This document shows positions 1 to 12,650 of a DNA stretch of 64,000 nt, in pieces. The notes beneath the pieces were generated by a model. It made no database searches. It was not told the origin of the DNA and saw only the letters and a list, made by a program, of their open reading frames with translations. This stretch comes from Berberis thunbergii. Lineage: Eukaryota; Streptophyta; Magnoliopsida; Ranunculales; Berberidaceae. The stretch lies in the NCBI GenBank assembly GCA_003290165.1, contig QNQO01000685.1, positions 496,001 through 560,000 of the forward strand, read 5' to 3'. Every line of letters begins with the position of its first letter. Position 1 is the stretch's first letter. Both the position numbers and the translations under genes were made by a program.

Positions 1-638
1 TTTTCAAGGAATATAACTATTCAAAATATTTAATACATTGAAAATGAAGTTTGTAATACAGGGTCCAAGAGGTCTCCAATTGCTTGTTCATGATATGTAA
101 GGTTTTTGTCAAGTGTCCAACTCGTCGAGAGTCCAGTTTTTAAAAGGAATATGATGTAGGAGACTACATAATAAATTTTATTTTAAAATTTTAGGAGCTT
201 AATAACCTTAGGAAAGTTTGTTTATATATTTTGCAAGAATTATTATTTGTCTTAGGGTATGAAATTAAGCATTTCTATTTTGAGTAAGATTTGAATTTTG
301 TTTAGAAGTCTTATTTTTTGCTATAAATAGAACTTCATTGTAATTGAAAGTTGAGTTTCGTCTGCCTAGCTCTCTTTGCAAATTGTGATTTGCATCATTA
401 GTCATTTTTTTTCTAGAGATTCTTTTTTTATCTTGCAATGTTGATTGAAATTTTCAAAGGATGACAAGATACAAGTTGTTAAAGTTTCCAAACAACAGCT
501 GGCGGTGAATGCCAATTATTTCTATGTTGATTGTGTTTATATTGGCTACATGTGAGTCGTATTTACCTATAATCCTGGACAAACTTCATTATTCTTTCCA
601 TTTTTTATTAATTACTTGTTGTTTTTAATGTCAGTGGC
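1..638. other. Non-coding AT-rich stretch
   Basis: No credible gene is seen. A TATA-like box (tataaata, 322-329) is followed by T-rich sequence, an arrangement that would also suit the promoter half of an LTR. No second copy or primer-binding site lies nearby, so I do not call an element. Confidence 0.4.
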
Positions 639-1066
639 TTGATGTTTAGAAATTTATTTGACCCTATGAGACAATGGAGATTGTACCCAGAGAGGAATTG
701 GATAATTTGCTCAAGAGAAGTTGGATATTCTTGCAGGTTGAAGAGTTGGAATGGTAAGCGTGAGCTTTACTATAAGGCAAGCACTGGATGTTTACAGTTT
801 AGTTCAGAAGTTTGTTATCTGCATGAACAATTTAGGAAGATTAACTACTCATTATCTCATTTCGGTTCGTTACTTAAATAAGGTTTGGACTTTCTCGTTT
901 CAGCTCGCTCGGTTCAAATGCCAAAAGGCCACCGAATCAAAATTACAAGAAATTAAGGAACAACAAGAGCGGCATGGGAGAACTTCTAGAGCAGCAACAT
1001 TGTCAACTCCTATAGAGGCTGGGGAGGACGATGTGTTAGATGATGATGGAGAAGAAGAACGAGATG
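639..1066 (+). other. Exon-like coding scraps, product unknown
   Basis: The clearer piece is 904-1065: it follows a tttcag acceptor, reads open for 54 codons and ends at a gtaggt donor. It encodes a charged stretch rich in Lys, Gln and Glu (KLQEIKEQQERHGR) followed by an acidic run (DDVLDDDGEEERD), like the linker of a nuclear or chromatin protein. An upstream piece ends at a gtaagc donor at 753 and reads VPREELDNLLKRSW in its best frame. The phases of the two pieces do not join directly, so either an exon is missing between them or one call is wrong. I do not recognise the protein. It could be a relic of a host gene or a captured fragment. Confidence 0.3.
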
Positions 1067-1179
1067 TAGGTTTCCATCTTCTAGTAAAAGATACATCTTA
1101 TTCTATTATATATATGAGTGCTCGTGATATTGAAATCATATTCTATAAAAAGTTTTGCAACCATATTGAGTGTTCGTGA

Positions 1180-2390
1180 TTCTAATGTTTATAAAGAGTT
1201 TTTCAACTTCTTTTCACATGATATCAAGGATTGCTAGTTCGTGCGTGCCAAAAATTTTAATCCCTTTGTTTTAATTGTTTTTGAGGAATTATTTTTAGCT
1301 TTACATGGAGTAAGTAGAGTATAGGAAAGGAAAGTAAGGAAAAATGTGGAACTAATAAGATAAATCACGTGAAAATAGAACATGTTAAGAAAGCATATAA
1401 ATTTGTAACACACATAAGATAATAGCTCAAAAAGCATAAATTTTACATCCAGAGATTTACCATATTAGTGAACACTACAAGTTCTGAAGTTAAAAGAACA
1501 TCTACCTTGGAAAAATAAATTATATATATAACTAACTTTTAGTCGTGTGTATGTTTCGCGTAGTACACTTATTATCGAATATCACTTATATTGCAGTAGG
1601 CACAATGAGACATCGACATTGGACCAAAAGGAGGAGAGTGTGGTGTTATCTCTATATATGTTTCGGTTAGAGCATTCGTTGAGAAACTGATGAGGGAAGA
1701 GGAGGCTAAATGGAGATGAAAATCCAGAATTAAGTGGTGTTATTAGAAGGTGATTATTTATTTTTATCAGCAAAACAAACTTTGTATTGATATGTATTAA
1801 GAAGCAAAATGATAAGGGGTAGTATATCTGACAAAAAACCTCATCAAAGAACTATACATCAGCTAACATTGGAAAGGATTAAGTTATCCCAACTGAACAT
1901 GCAAGAAGCAATTTAATGCCATAAATCTACCCCAATTTGTTTCCTATATCCACAAATAACTTTAATATCTTCCCACAGTTGCTGAACAAACTATATTTTT
2001 CATGTTTTCGCATCTTTGAGGAGAAATTGTTTTTGCATCTTTGAGGATGAAGTAAATGATATGTCAAGGTTGAATATTGACGGGGTGTTGTTGAATGATT
2101 AGGAGATTCATAACCACGTTGTATTTTTTTCAAGCAACTTTACCATGATCCAGGGGGTGAGAGTCTAGGTTAGATGAATTGGTGTTTGATAAGATGTTGA
2201 TATGGAGAAGTTGGGCCGTTGTTTTAGCCCACATGAAGTCTTTGAAGTGGTCAAGGGTTGTAGAAGTGATATGGCACGTGGTCTGGATTTTTTCCTGTGG
2301 GTTCTTCAAGGAGTGTTTGGATTTTAGGGGAGGGGATGTGACAAAAGTGGTGGTGGAATTACAAAACACTTCTTATTTTTCTTGATTGGA
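1180..2390. other. No recognisable gene
   Basis: AT-rich sequence with only short, low-complexity open frames. The right part (about 2100-2390) may be decayed upstream sequence of the adjoining LINE, but I see no endonuclease motif there. Confidence 0.4.
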
Positions 2391-4137
2391 TGTTGAATAC
2401 TTCTTTTTATCACAAATCCTTGTTGGTGTGATGGTTCCTAATGAATTGGTAGACTCAAAAGTGAGGAGTGGGATGACAGGGTTCTTATGCAAGATTGGTT
2501 TTAAAAAAACATAAGATCATGTGAACTGAGATTTTATTTTGTGGTATATGAGGAAGATGGTTTCGTAGAGAGATAGATGAAATGGATCAAGTCATGTATT
2601 TGGACGGTTCATTTGTCGATTCTTGTAGTTGGAGTTCCAGTGGGATTTTTTAGAATCTCGGGAAGGATTAGATAAGGTGATCCTTTGTCTCCTTTTTTGT
2701 TCACGATAGTTATGGAGCCCCTTAGCAGATTGATTGTTGAGGCCATGGAGACAAGGTTGGTGCATGGTTTTCACTTTTCAAGTTTCTCCATTGGCACAGA
2801 TTATGACTTACCTTCAGCTTGGAGATGGTACATTGTTTGTCCTTGATGATCATGTGTCTCAAATGAAGAATTTAAAGTATAAATTACTGATTTTCCTACT
2901 ATGTTTTGGACTCAAAAGTAATTTTGCCATAAGTGTGGTGTATGGTGTAGGGGAAGGAGCTAATAGTGTGATGGGTGTTGAGGTTTTCAGGTGTTAAGTA
3001 GCTATTTACTTAGGTCTCCCTCTTGAGGCAAAAATAGGAATTAGTATTTATGAGATCCAGTGGTAAAAGTTATGGCGAAGAGGCTAGCAAGATGGAAATT
3101 ACAATTGAAGGGAGGTAGGCTTCTTCTAATTAGGATTGCCCCCTATTCAATATGCCAATGTCTCATATGGCTTTTGTTTCATGTACCTGCAATAGTTGCG
3201 AGGAAGATTGAAAGGATGATCCAAAAAATTTTATGGTGTAGTGGACAGGAAGACCAATGTTTCCACCCTCTAAACTGGGATTTTGTGTGTCTTCCCAAAG
3301 CATTGGGTGAACTTGGTATTCGCCCCTGGAGTTGATGAATAAAGGTATTATTATACAAATGGTTGTGGAGGTATGGTACAAAACAGATTGCTGTAAATAA
3401 ATTATTAAGGCTAAGTACGACCCAACGGCTTTGAGCTAGCTTCAGAGGCATCTGTTGTGTTTGCTTGGTGTTAGTACATGGATGACCATCTCTAATCATA
3501 GGGATGATTTTATCAAAGGTGGTTGTTGGAAAAGTATATAAAATTAGTTTTTGGCATGATGTCTAGAAAGGTAACAAAACATTACATAATAGATTTTCGA
3601 GGTTGTTTGATTTGTGTGATAGGAAACAAGGGAAGTTGATGGAGTTTGTGGTGTTGGTTGATGGGGTTATAAGGATTGAAATTTGCATCTTATGAATGCT
3701 CTTTCGATGGGGAAATTGGATGAATCTTTAGTATTATGAGGTGAATTAAAAGGTGTAATGTTAAGATATGAGAATGACAAATGGTTGTGGAATGATGATA
3801 AGGTTAAAGGATTTTTTATCACATCGTGCTTTAAAATATTGGCTTTTGGATGGGTTCACCTCAACTCTTTTATTACATTTCTCGTGAGATTGGTGTGGAT
3901 AAGAGGGATCTCGTCTATGGTGGCTTTCTTTATGTGGAAAATTGTGTGGAATATGAATGTGGATCATGAGAATTCTTCACATCTTCTTCTTCATTGTGGA
4001 TGGGTATATAGGGTGGTGAGGATGCATTTCTTACGGTTGCGTAGTTTGTATTGGGTTTTTCCGGCTTCAGTACATGAGTTGTTGAAGTGTTTGAGTAACC
4101 CTATCCATTTAATGACTAAAGGCAAGGTGATTTAGAA
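2391..4137 (+). pseudogene. LINE reverse transcriptase, decayed
   Basis: This is a remnant of the non-LTR reverse transcriptase that copies LINE RNA at the nick site. Visible pieces in order: the conserved GDPLSPFLFTIVMEPLSRLI block (2674-2733); the catalytic-box region, where the usual FADD appears as LGDG (2820-2832), so the active site is lost; the thumb-like segment WKLQLKGGRLLLI (about 3090-3130); and a C-terminal zinc-binding-like region ending SSHLLLHC (about 3972-3995). Frame changes and stops separate all of these. The family is secure; the copy is dead. Confidence 0.75.
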
Positions 4138-4413
4138 TATGCCCCCTTTGTTGTGTGTTGGTTTATTTGGAAGGAATGAAACAATATAATTTTTTACAAT
4201 AATTTCAGGATTTTGAAGGTGTAGTTATGGAAGTGTTAATTACGCTACGGTGTTAAGTTTCCATCCTGAAGCTTTTAAAGGGTTTTCTTTGAGTTTATAT
4301 ATGCTAATTGGGATAGTCTTATTTTAGGACCTTAATGCTTTCAAAGTCTAACTCTTGTATTTGATGTGTGTTATTTATCAATAAGTTTTACCTTTTGAAA
4401 AAAAAAAAAAAAA
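2391..4413 (+). mobile_element. 5'-truncated plant L1-type LINE
   Basis: The element is recognised from reverse-transcriptase and C-terminal motifs in order on the plus strand, ending in a 16-base A-tract at 4398-4413, the usual LINE 3' end. No 5' UTR, ORF1 or endonuclease is visible, so the copy is 5'-truncated, as most plant LINE copies are. The left limit is the first RT-like sequence I can follow and is approximate. I could not define a target-site duplication. Confidence 0.75.
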
Positions 4414-4423
4414 GTAATAATGT

Positions 4424-4505
4424 ATACATGTGTGTGTATTATGCATATATGGGCATTTACAATATGTGTGTGCGTGTATTATGCATTATATGGGCATTTA
4501 CAGAG
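4424..4505 (+). repeat. Imperfect tandem duplication, about 43-bp unit
   Basis: Two adjacent copies share a TG-rich start, then tattatgcat, then atatgggcatttaca. They lie immediately 3' of the LINE A-tract. Probably a local replication-slippage duplication. Confidence 0.6.
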
Positions 4506-5323
4506 TGTTATTACTTTACTTTTTTTTTTTTTTTTGTGGCTATTGATCTTATGAAAATTTCCACGTTTGTCTTTTTTTATTTTTTTGTAGACAAGGCTTT
4601 TACTATCATATCTTTAGCCATTTGCAAGGTTTGTGGATTTTCTTTCCAGAATTTAGGGGTTTCTAGAAAGATCTATGCAGGCACATATTCTCATAGTTAA
4701 TGTTTACTTAATGACAATGTTTCAAGCCTTTGATTTGTTGGAAATGCTTAAGAAAAAAGAAGATATGTTTTTTGTTGTAAAGAGGAGGAGATGTAGGTAC
4801 TTATTAGTATGCAAAGCAATTTACTCATTTTAAGTGCGAAGGATGCATTTGCTATTGTTTATCTATCATCGATTAATACCATGATCAATCTTCAATTGAT
4901 AACGTGATTAGTGAGTTTTCTTAACTTTGAATATTGGAAATAAAGTTGGGAGAATGTTGTTAGCGATTGTTTTTACAGTAAATCCCTCTTACTCTATATT
5001 GGAATAACCTTCACCTAGTCATAAAAAATTGGGGTCCCAATTTGGGCCCGTTACAAATAGGAATAAACTCCACATTAAATAAGTTGTACTTTTTTTAAGT
5101 CCAGTCTTAAGAAATTTTCCTCTATAGTAACAAGTGTCTATATGAAAAAAATTATATGTGCAAAATCACAATTAAAATTTAAGATTGAATAAAATATCTC
5201 TCTAAAGTTGTCTGGGACAATGCTTTATTGTGTAGAGTTGATGCAATATCTATCAGCTTGCGGTTACATAATCACTTGTAACATAGATACCTTGTTATTA
5301 AAGCCAAAATGCTTCTAGGTTCT
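4506..5323. other. No gene seen
   Basis: AT-rich sequence with T-runs. One open frame crosses 4368-4700, but it starts in the LINE tail and its composition is low-complexity, so it is not supported as a gene. Confidence 0.4.
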
Positions 5324-6640
5324 TGTTGCGAGTTTAACCGACCTAAATAAACAGGTTAATTTGACCCACTTGTAATAACTGCAAGTGCACGGTGTCTAAC
5401 TGGTAGACAATGGCAAGTATGGGTCGATCCCACGAGGAAGGTGGATTAAATTGAATTATATAATTTAATTAAACTAATTTGGAGAAAATGGGGGTTACAG
5501 TGTTTAAAAATCCGAATTAAACAAAAGTAATAAAAATAACAATAAATAAAAGAAAAGAGTTTGAGGGAAACCACAATTTGCAAAATATTTTTCAAGCTCC
5601 TAAAATTATATTCAATTTTTCTTATTATTCCAATTTCAAATAAACGACTCTAGCAATGTATAAACTCCTAGCATTAATTGTCTTTTTAGGGCACAATTAA
5701 TCACAAGTTTAATTATTCAATTAAAACATGCTTGATTTATAACATAATATTTTTCTAACAACCTAAGATGCATGACATATTAGGTGAAAGTAAAATATCA
5801 TAAATCACCAATCAATTAATATTAATCATGGAATAATAAAGTAAAATGAAATTAATTCTAGAGTTTGAGACTTAATTCACTGTGGTGCTACAGAGCATTC
5901 AGCAGGGTGCAAACATGAACAGGTCTAGTGTGGCTCAGTAGATCCCAGTGGGTGCAAATAGTTCTGATTTTTCTCAGCCATGGTGCTCTTAGCAAGGTCC
6001 ACTGGGTGCTAGTAGCGTCAACTTGATTTAAGTCTTTGTGGTGGTGCGTGGTGCAGCCGGTGACGATGGTTGAAGATGAAGTGAAACTAGGTTGTCACGC
6101 CCCTGTTTCGATGGAGTGAAGGAGAAATAACAGAGATGGATAGGCTGTGGGTGGTGATTTTGCTTGGTTGGGATGGTGATGAGAATCACAACTTGTGAAG
6201 AAGAGGTTTTGGTATTCTGTATTTTTTTCTTTCCCTTCTCTTCATCCCCTTTCTTATTCATTTCTATTGTATTTATAGAGAATTAAGAAAATGAACTTGG
6301 ACAAGTTAAGCGGAGGGTTCAATGAGTGATTTAAGGCTTAAATCAAACTAGAATCTTGGATAATTAGGAGAATATGCTTTGGGTTTGACTGGGTTTGGGT
6401 TTATGAATTTGGTTTTGGGTTTGGCTTTGGGTTTGGTTTTGAGTTTAGGTTATGGGCATATGCTATTCTCACCTCCACTTCCTCTTAAGTCACCGTCTGT
6501 GATTTATTCATTGCATTTTTCTTCGATTTCTTCGTTATTGCTCCGATTCTACAAAAACACAAAAATTTAATAATAAAATAAAACAAAGATTAACAAAAAT
6601 ATAATAAGAGGTAAAAAATGTTATAATTATGTGATTATCA
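5324..6640 (-). repeat. 3' LTR of the Athila-like element
   Basis: The longer of the two LTRs (1317 bp). On the minus strand it starts TGATAATCACATAATTATAA at 6640 and ends CGCAACA at 5324. It carries a block of about 295 bp (roughly 5350-5645) that the 5' LTR lacks. That block starts with taactgcaagtgcacgg (5374-5390). An alternative outer edge at about 5371 (tgtaataactgc) is possible. Confidence 0.75.
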
Positions 6641-6655
6641 AATACCCCCAAACCT
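6641..6655 (-). promoter_or_regulatory. Polypurine tract, second-strand primer
   Basis: On the minus strand aggtttgggggtatt directly precedes the 3' LTR start. The position next to the LTR and the G-run fit the plus-strand primer of a retrotransposon. Confidence 0.7.
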
Positions 6656-8579
6656 ATATTTTGCTAGTCCTCGAGCAAAACAAAAAAGAAAACCAAAAAG
6701 AAAATTCTAACTAACTTTCGCAGGCATCGTCAATTGCACTTACCTTTGAAAACGTGCAACAAGACTTTGAACCCTTAGATTACCTCTAGGGGACGAGTTA
6801 TAGTCTCGTAAGGGTTTCCAGAAAATGTTACCCACAAACATTACTGACTCAACAAAACTTGGTCAAACAGTGTTTATGTTAAAACTTCAAGATATGCAAG
6901 AAACCAACAGTGTCATTTTCGTGTATCAACAAATCTCCAAATAATTTAATATTCTCCAAAAGTTAGAAAAAATTCATAATCATCCTCAACTCAATATGTG
7001 TGTGTGAAAAACACTATTAACATAACTTTTCATTTCAAAGTAAAATAATGACTAAATCTCCTATAGAAAGTTTGTTTTGACTTCAAACCTCTCATGTCAC
7101 TCACAATAAAACACTCAGAGATTTGGTATTTCACTCAGTTTATATGCGAGGAAAGAGTAAATAATGAAAAACAATCATCTCACATATAATATTTTGAAGA
7201 ACGGACTTTTCAAGAATGGAATGAACATGATCTCATGGACAGGAATATCAATTACTTTGGGAATGTTGAATCAAACACCATAGGTCTTGGTTATTAAATC
7301 TCCACATCTACGGAACCAACCTTTACCTAAGATCAACTAGGACTTGTTTGATTGTAACGGGGCTTAGGTAATGGTTAATAAGGAATGTCAAAGGATTCTA
7401 ACAAAAATTTCTAGGAATGTACACACTCATTCAACGAACAATTAGGGCTGTCAAGAATAAACTAATGTTGCGCACCATCAATTTTTTCTTTATTCTCACA
7501 TCTTTATCCTCATTGAATAATCTTTTTTTTTCTATTTTTCTTTTCTTCAACCTTTTTTTCTTTCACATAGAGGATTTATGAAATATCTCATATTTTGCTA
7601 TTTAATGCCCTTTTTACACCAAGTATATTCATCCATACACATTCCCAGAAAAGTTGGGTAAAGGTTAATGGGTTAACAAATAAAAGTTATTCTAAGGCTC
7701 AAAAGGCTACAAAAAGGTTAATATTATTATGGGTAAGTTAAAAGGCTAGTTAATGGTCTAAAGAAAGAAAAGGAAAAAAAATGCCTAGAGCATTTCCTAA
7801 GTTCGGGTCAGTATTATGACATCTCAATTGAATAAGCCAAGAAGTTCTAGTGTAATAATTCAATTTTGACGTTATTCCCAAAGCATTTGATCAGAAAAAT
7901 GAGAATAATGAGATCATCAACGAGATAATACAGACTCAAGAAAAATCAGAGTCTATGTATAACCCTCGAAAAAATAGAAAGGTTCAAAATTTTCAGGGTT
8001 AAGTCTCCACTATTATTCTAAGGTTTTCTAGTATATACTTCACTCATCAACTTCAAGTTATGCTAACATGGCTCATGGTGCAAAGATAATCGAGTTAAAA
8101 AATATTATGAACTAGATCTAACTTAAGGATCATACTAAACTTTCAATCTTTATCAATATACCAATATGTCAAGTTGGCTTGCATTTTCTTGAGCATAAAA
8201 CATTTAAAATCCATTTTCATAATCGCAAAAGACCAAGTTTTCTTGACAGAAAAACACAATTTTTTATTTTATTTTTAAGAATAAGAAAAGAAAACACTAC
8301 GAAAAATTCACCGACTCATGAACCCTACCCCCAAACCTAATCCAAACATTGTCCTCAAAGTTTAACAAAATAATTCTGACAAATGAATGAAATAAGTACA
8401 TGAGAGGAGGTTAGAACAGTATTACCGCGGTGAAGATTTTACCAATTTCCACAAGTAATCCACCGATGAGAGCTCAAAGACAAAAGAATTGTGGATTAGT
8501 TAATAGAAATAGATAAAATACACACTCAACATGCACTCTTACAACAAAAGGTGGGCTGTCTCCCAGTAGCGCTTGGTTT
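6656..8579. other. Non-coding 3' internal region of the Athila-like element
   Basis: Nearly 2 kb between the end of pol and the 3' LTR. Athila elements often carry an env-like ORF here; none is visible, only AT-rich sequence with short frames. Confidence 0.55.
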
Positions 8580-10069
8580 AACGTCATCAGCTCGATAAAA
8601 CCCAAAAGATCCTCAATTCTGATACACAGGGTCCTTTAATAAAATCACATCAACCTCGACTTCTAATCGAGGTAACTCTAAGAATGGCTTAAGTCATTGA
8701 CCATTTACCTTAAATACATGGCCATCCTTAGGGTTAACGATCTCCACAGCTCCATGTGGGAACACTGCATTCACAATATAAGGTCTAGACCACCGAGATT
8801 TCAACTTTTCAGGAAAAAGTCGTAACTAAGAGTTGAACAACAAAACTTTTTTTAGACAGTTCAAAGGACTTAAGAAGAATGGATTTATCATAAAATATCT
8901 TCGTTCGTTATTTGTAGATTTTGGCATTGTGGTACGCATCATTTCGGATCTCTTCCAACTCATTAAATTGAAGCTTACGATGTAATCCAGCCTTGACCAT
9001 ATCAAAATTAAACGTCTTGATGGCCCAATATGCACGATGTTCCAATTCCACAAGAAAATGACATGCTTTTCCAAAAAAAGCCTATATGGAGACATTCCAA
9101 TTGGGGTCTTAATTGTTGTTCTCTAAGCCCAGAGAGCATCACTCAGACGTTGAGACCAGTCTTTATGATCTGGTCTGACTGTTTTCTCTAGAATGTTTTT
9201 AATCTCTCGATTGTAAATCTCAACTTGCCCATTTGTTTGTGGCTGATAGGGGGTGCCAACTTTATGAGTGATGGAATATTTTTTACTAATAACTTGAACA
9301 ATCTATTGCAAAAATGAGAACCACCGTCACTTATAATGGCACGCGGAATACCAAAACAAAAAAAGATATTATCTTTCAAGAATCTGACCACAACCCTGTG
9401 GTCATTCGTTTGACATGGTATCGCTTCTACCCATTTGGACACATAATCCACAGCAACAAGGATGAAAAGATTGTCAAACGAAGGCGAGAATGGTCCCATG
9501 AAATCAATACCCCAAACATCAAAAATTTCAACCACAAGAATATTAGTAAGGGACATCATGTTGTGACGAGAAATGGAACCCATTCGTTGGCATCGATCAC
9601 AAGTGGTGCAAAAGGCATGAGTATCTCGAAAAAGGGTAGGCCAATAAAAACCACTCTGCAAAACTTTTGCAGCTATCTTTCTAAAGATAAAATGACCACC
9701 ACAAGCTTGCTCATGACAAAATGAGATGATGCTGCGAAATTCACTCTCAGGAACACATCTCCTGATAACCTGATCAGGACAATACTTGAACAAGTATGGA
9801 TCATCCCAGAAGAAATGTCTAACCAAAACAAGAAATTTGGATCTATCTTGTTTAGACCACTTAAAAGGAAGTTGATCTGTAACAAGATAGTTCACGATAT
9901 CTGCATACCAAGGTAATTGGGAGAGAGCAAATAATTGCTCATCAGGAAATGACTCATTCAATGGTAAATATTCGCTAGATGACTCTACCAGAAGCCTAGA
10001 TAAATGGTAAGCTACAACGTTTTCAGAACCTTTCTTGTCCTGAATTTCAATATCAAACTCTTGTAGCAA
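8580..10069 (-). pseudogene. Athila-like integrase, frameshifted
   Basis: Remnant of the enzyme that inserts the element cDNA into the chromosome. The 10069-9188 part carries an HHCC zinc finger (HEQACGGH, then CTTCDRC) and the start of the catalytic core: [10 protein letters not shown] holds the first Asp and IISDGGSHF the second. The frame breaks just before the region with the catalytic Glu. Integrase C-terminal sequence continues in other frames at 9095-8826 and beyond (for example GMSPYRL near 9095). Several frameshifts make it non-functional. It follows RNase H, as in Ty3/gypsy pol. Confidence 0.8.
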
Positions 10070-11284
10070 TAGGACCCATCGAATTAAGCGAGGTTTAGCA
10101 TCTTTTTTAGTGAAAAGATACTTTAACGCCGCAATGATCAGTAAAAATAATTACTTTGGATCCTATAAGGTAAGACCGAAATTTGACTAGAGCAAATACT
10201 ACAACTAATAACTCTTTCTCAGTGGTGGAGTAATTAAGTTGTGTGTCATGTAGAGTTCTACTAGCGTAATAAATGGCATGTGGCTTTTTTCAGATCGTTG
10301 TCCTAGGACAGCTCCGAGTGCAAAGTCAGAAGCATCACACATAAGCTTAAAGGGAAAGTTCCAATTAGGAGATTGGATGATTGGAGCTGAAGTCAATAAT
10401 TGTTTAAGCTTCTCAAAAGCTTTCAAACAATCTTCATCAAAAACAAAAATCGTGTCTTTAGCAAGTAAATTTCATAAAGGACGAGCGATTTTGCTAAAGT
10501 CTTTGATGAATCTCCGATAAAATCCAGCATGGCCTAGAAAAGATCTAATTTCCTTAACCGTCTTTGGAGGTCGAAGACTCAAAATTAAATCAATTTTGGC
10601 TTTGTCGACTTCAATTCCCTTGTGTGAAATTACATGTCCAAGAACAATGCCCTGTCGTACTATAAAATGACATTTCTCCCAATTTAAGACAAGATTTTTC
10701 TCCACACATCTATTTAACACTAAAGTTACATGATGTAGACATTCATCAAATGAATCACCAAATACTGAGAAATCATCCATAAACACCTCGAGGAACCTCT
10801 CAACCATATCGGAAAAAATACTAAGCATGCACCGCTGAAAAGTAGCGGGTGCATTACACAATCCAAAGGGCATTTTCCGATATGCGAAAGTACCAAAGGG
10901 ACAAGTGAATGTGGTATTCTCTTGATCCTTGGGTGCAATGGGGATTTGGTTATAACCGGAATACCCATCAAGAAAACAATAGTAATCATGTTCGGCTAAC
11001 CTTTCAAGCATCTGATCAATGAAAAGAAGAGGAAAGTGATCATTCTTTGTGACCAAGTTCAACTTACGGTAATCAATACATACTCGCCACCCCGTGGTCA
11101 TGCGGGTTGGTACTAATTCATTCTTGATTACCGTTACCCCTGACTCCTTTGGGACAACTTGAACAGGATTGACCCAAGGACTATCCGAAATTGGGTAGAT
11201 TATACCCACATCCAACAATTTGAGCACTTCGGCTCGGACAACTTCCTTTAGATTAGGATTAAGTCTACATTGCATTTCACACAC
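10070..11284 (-). pseudogene. Athila-like reverse transcriptase and RNase H
   Basis: The 11284-10472 part is the RT: DYRKLNLVTKNDHFPL at the fingers, DGYSGYNQI with a catalytic Asp, MPFGLCNAPATFQRCM, and the catalytic box FMDDFSVFG in place of YxDD. The connection follows (SFLGHAGFYRRFI). RNase H continues at 10426-10070 in another frame, with the motif LMCDASDFALGAVLG, then decays. The RT is the best preserved part of the element; one short break separates it from RNase H. The FMDD box is typical of the Athila/Tat branch of gypsy elements. Confidence 0.85.
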
Positions 11285-12567
11285 ACTTTGGCATTATCTT
11301 TGATATGAATGCGATGCATGCAAATGATTGGACTTATTCCTTTAATATCTGCGATAGTCCACCCAAGTGTTGTTTTATGTTTTTTTAAAACATCTAACAA
11401 TTTTCCTTCCTGTTCTTCAGTAAATGTAGATGAAATAATAACAGGTAAGGTATTGTCAACACCTAAAAATGCACACTTGAGGTTGTTAGGTAATACTTTC
11501 ATGTCGAGCTTGGGTGGTTTTTCAACGGAAGGGACTTGTTTTGACTCACTGAGTGGAAGAAGTTCCACCCTAGGCTTCCATTTATAACTAGTTTCCATTA
11601 TAGGGGTAGATTCAAGCAAAGCATTGACTTCCCTGATGGAATCATTAATATCAAAGTCTAAATTAAAATGAGTCAAACAAGCCTCTAAAGGATCATTAAA
11701 CTGAGGAAATGAATGTTCCGCCAAACTCTCAATCATGTTAACCTCAAAGGAATCCTCAGACTCAGGAGGTTGTTGACTTACATTGAATACGTTGAGTTCG
11801 ACAGTCATGTTCCCAAATGATAATTTCATGATTCCATTTCGGTAGTTAATGATAGCATTGGATGTGGCAAAAAATGGACAACCCAAAATAACTGGAATGT
11901 GACTAGAGGGATTGTGAATAGGTTGTGTGTCAAGGACTATGAAGTCCACAGAGAAATAAATTTTGTCGACCTTAATGATCACATCCTCTATCACACCGCG
12001 GGGGACTCGGACATACCTGTCTACCAATTGCAGTGTCACTTGAGTTGGTTTCAACTCACCAAGACCCAATTCCACATATACTGAATATGGCAATAGATTA
12101 ACACTTGCCCCTAAATCTAACAGTGCCTTCCCAATCATATGATCACCAATCACACATGAAATAATCGGGCAACCAGGATCTCTATACTTAGGTGGGGTTT
12201 TGTGTTGAAGGATGGAGCTAACTTGCTCAGTTAGGAAGGCTTTTTTGTGCACATTCAGTTTTCGCTTTTGTATACACAAATCCTTCAAAAATTTGGCATA
12301 AGAGGGAACTTGCTTAATGGCCTCAAGTAATGGAATATTGATTTGAACTTGTTTAAAAATTTTCATTATATCGTTGGCATTTGTTCCTTTCTTCGCCGGA
12401 ACTAAGCAGGATGGAAATGGTGCTCTAGGCATATAGGATGCATTGGTGGGATCAGAGTCAAGATGATGATCCTCTTGAGAAGATGAGGCTTTATCAGTCT
12501 CCTTCTCAGATGGAGGTGTGACTTGCTTTGGCGTGGATTGGGATTCAGGATCAATCAAATTAGGCAT
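11248..12567 (-). pseudogene. Athila-like aspartic protease and Gag-Pol linker
   Basis: A 439-residue open frame, the longest of the element. Residues around 150-160 hold DLGASVNLLPYSV, the retropepsin-type active site in the DxGA form common in this branch, followed by VILGCPFFATSNAIIN, the second conserved protease block. The N-terminal third is a Ser/Pro-rich linker. The C-terminal part is the spacer leading to RT and ends in HRIHIKDNAKV. It overlaps the RT frame by about 37 bases, which is a frameshift in this copy. The protease would process Gag-Pol in the virus-like particle. Confidence 0.8.
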
Positions 12568-12650
12568 TCTAATTTGGTTGTCAACTTCTTTTTTACTCCT
12601 AAAGGTGATGATAGATTTGACATTTTCATTGCGTGGCTGAGATGCACTAC

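Noticed and set aside
639..881. A possible aminoacyl-tRNA synthetase exon
   Set aside because: A faint likeness in the upstream scrap did not extend to conserved motifs, and the exon phases do not join.
4368..4700. 110-codon open frame
   Set aside because: Starts in the LINE A-tract and is Phe/Tyr/Val-rich low-complexity sequence.
6028..6261. Paired open frames repeated at 15887-16117
   Set aside because: They lie in the two LTRs of the Athila-like element and repeat for that reason. No protein motif.
6656..8530. Possible env-like gene between integrase and the 3' LTR
   Set aside because: No open frame of useful length, signal peptide or membrane segment is visible.
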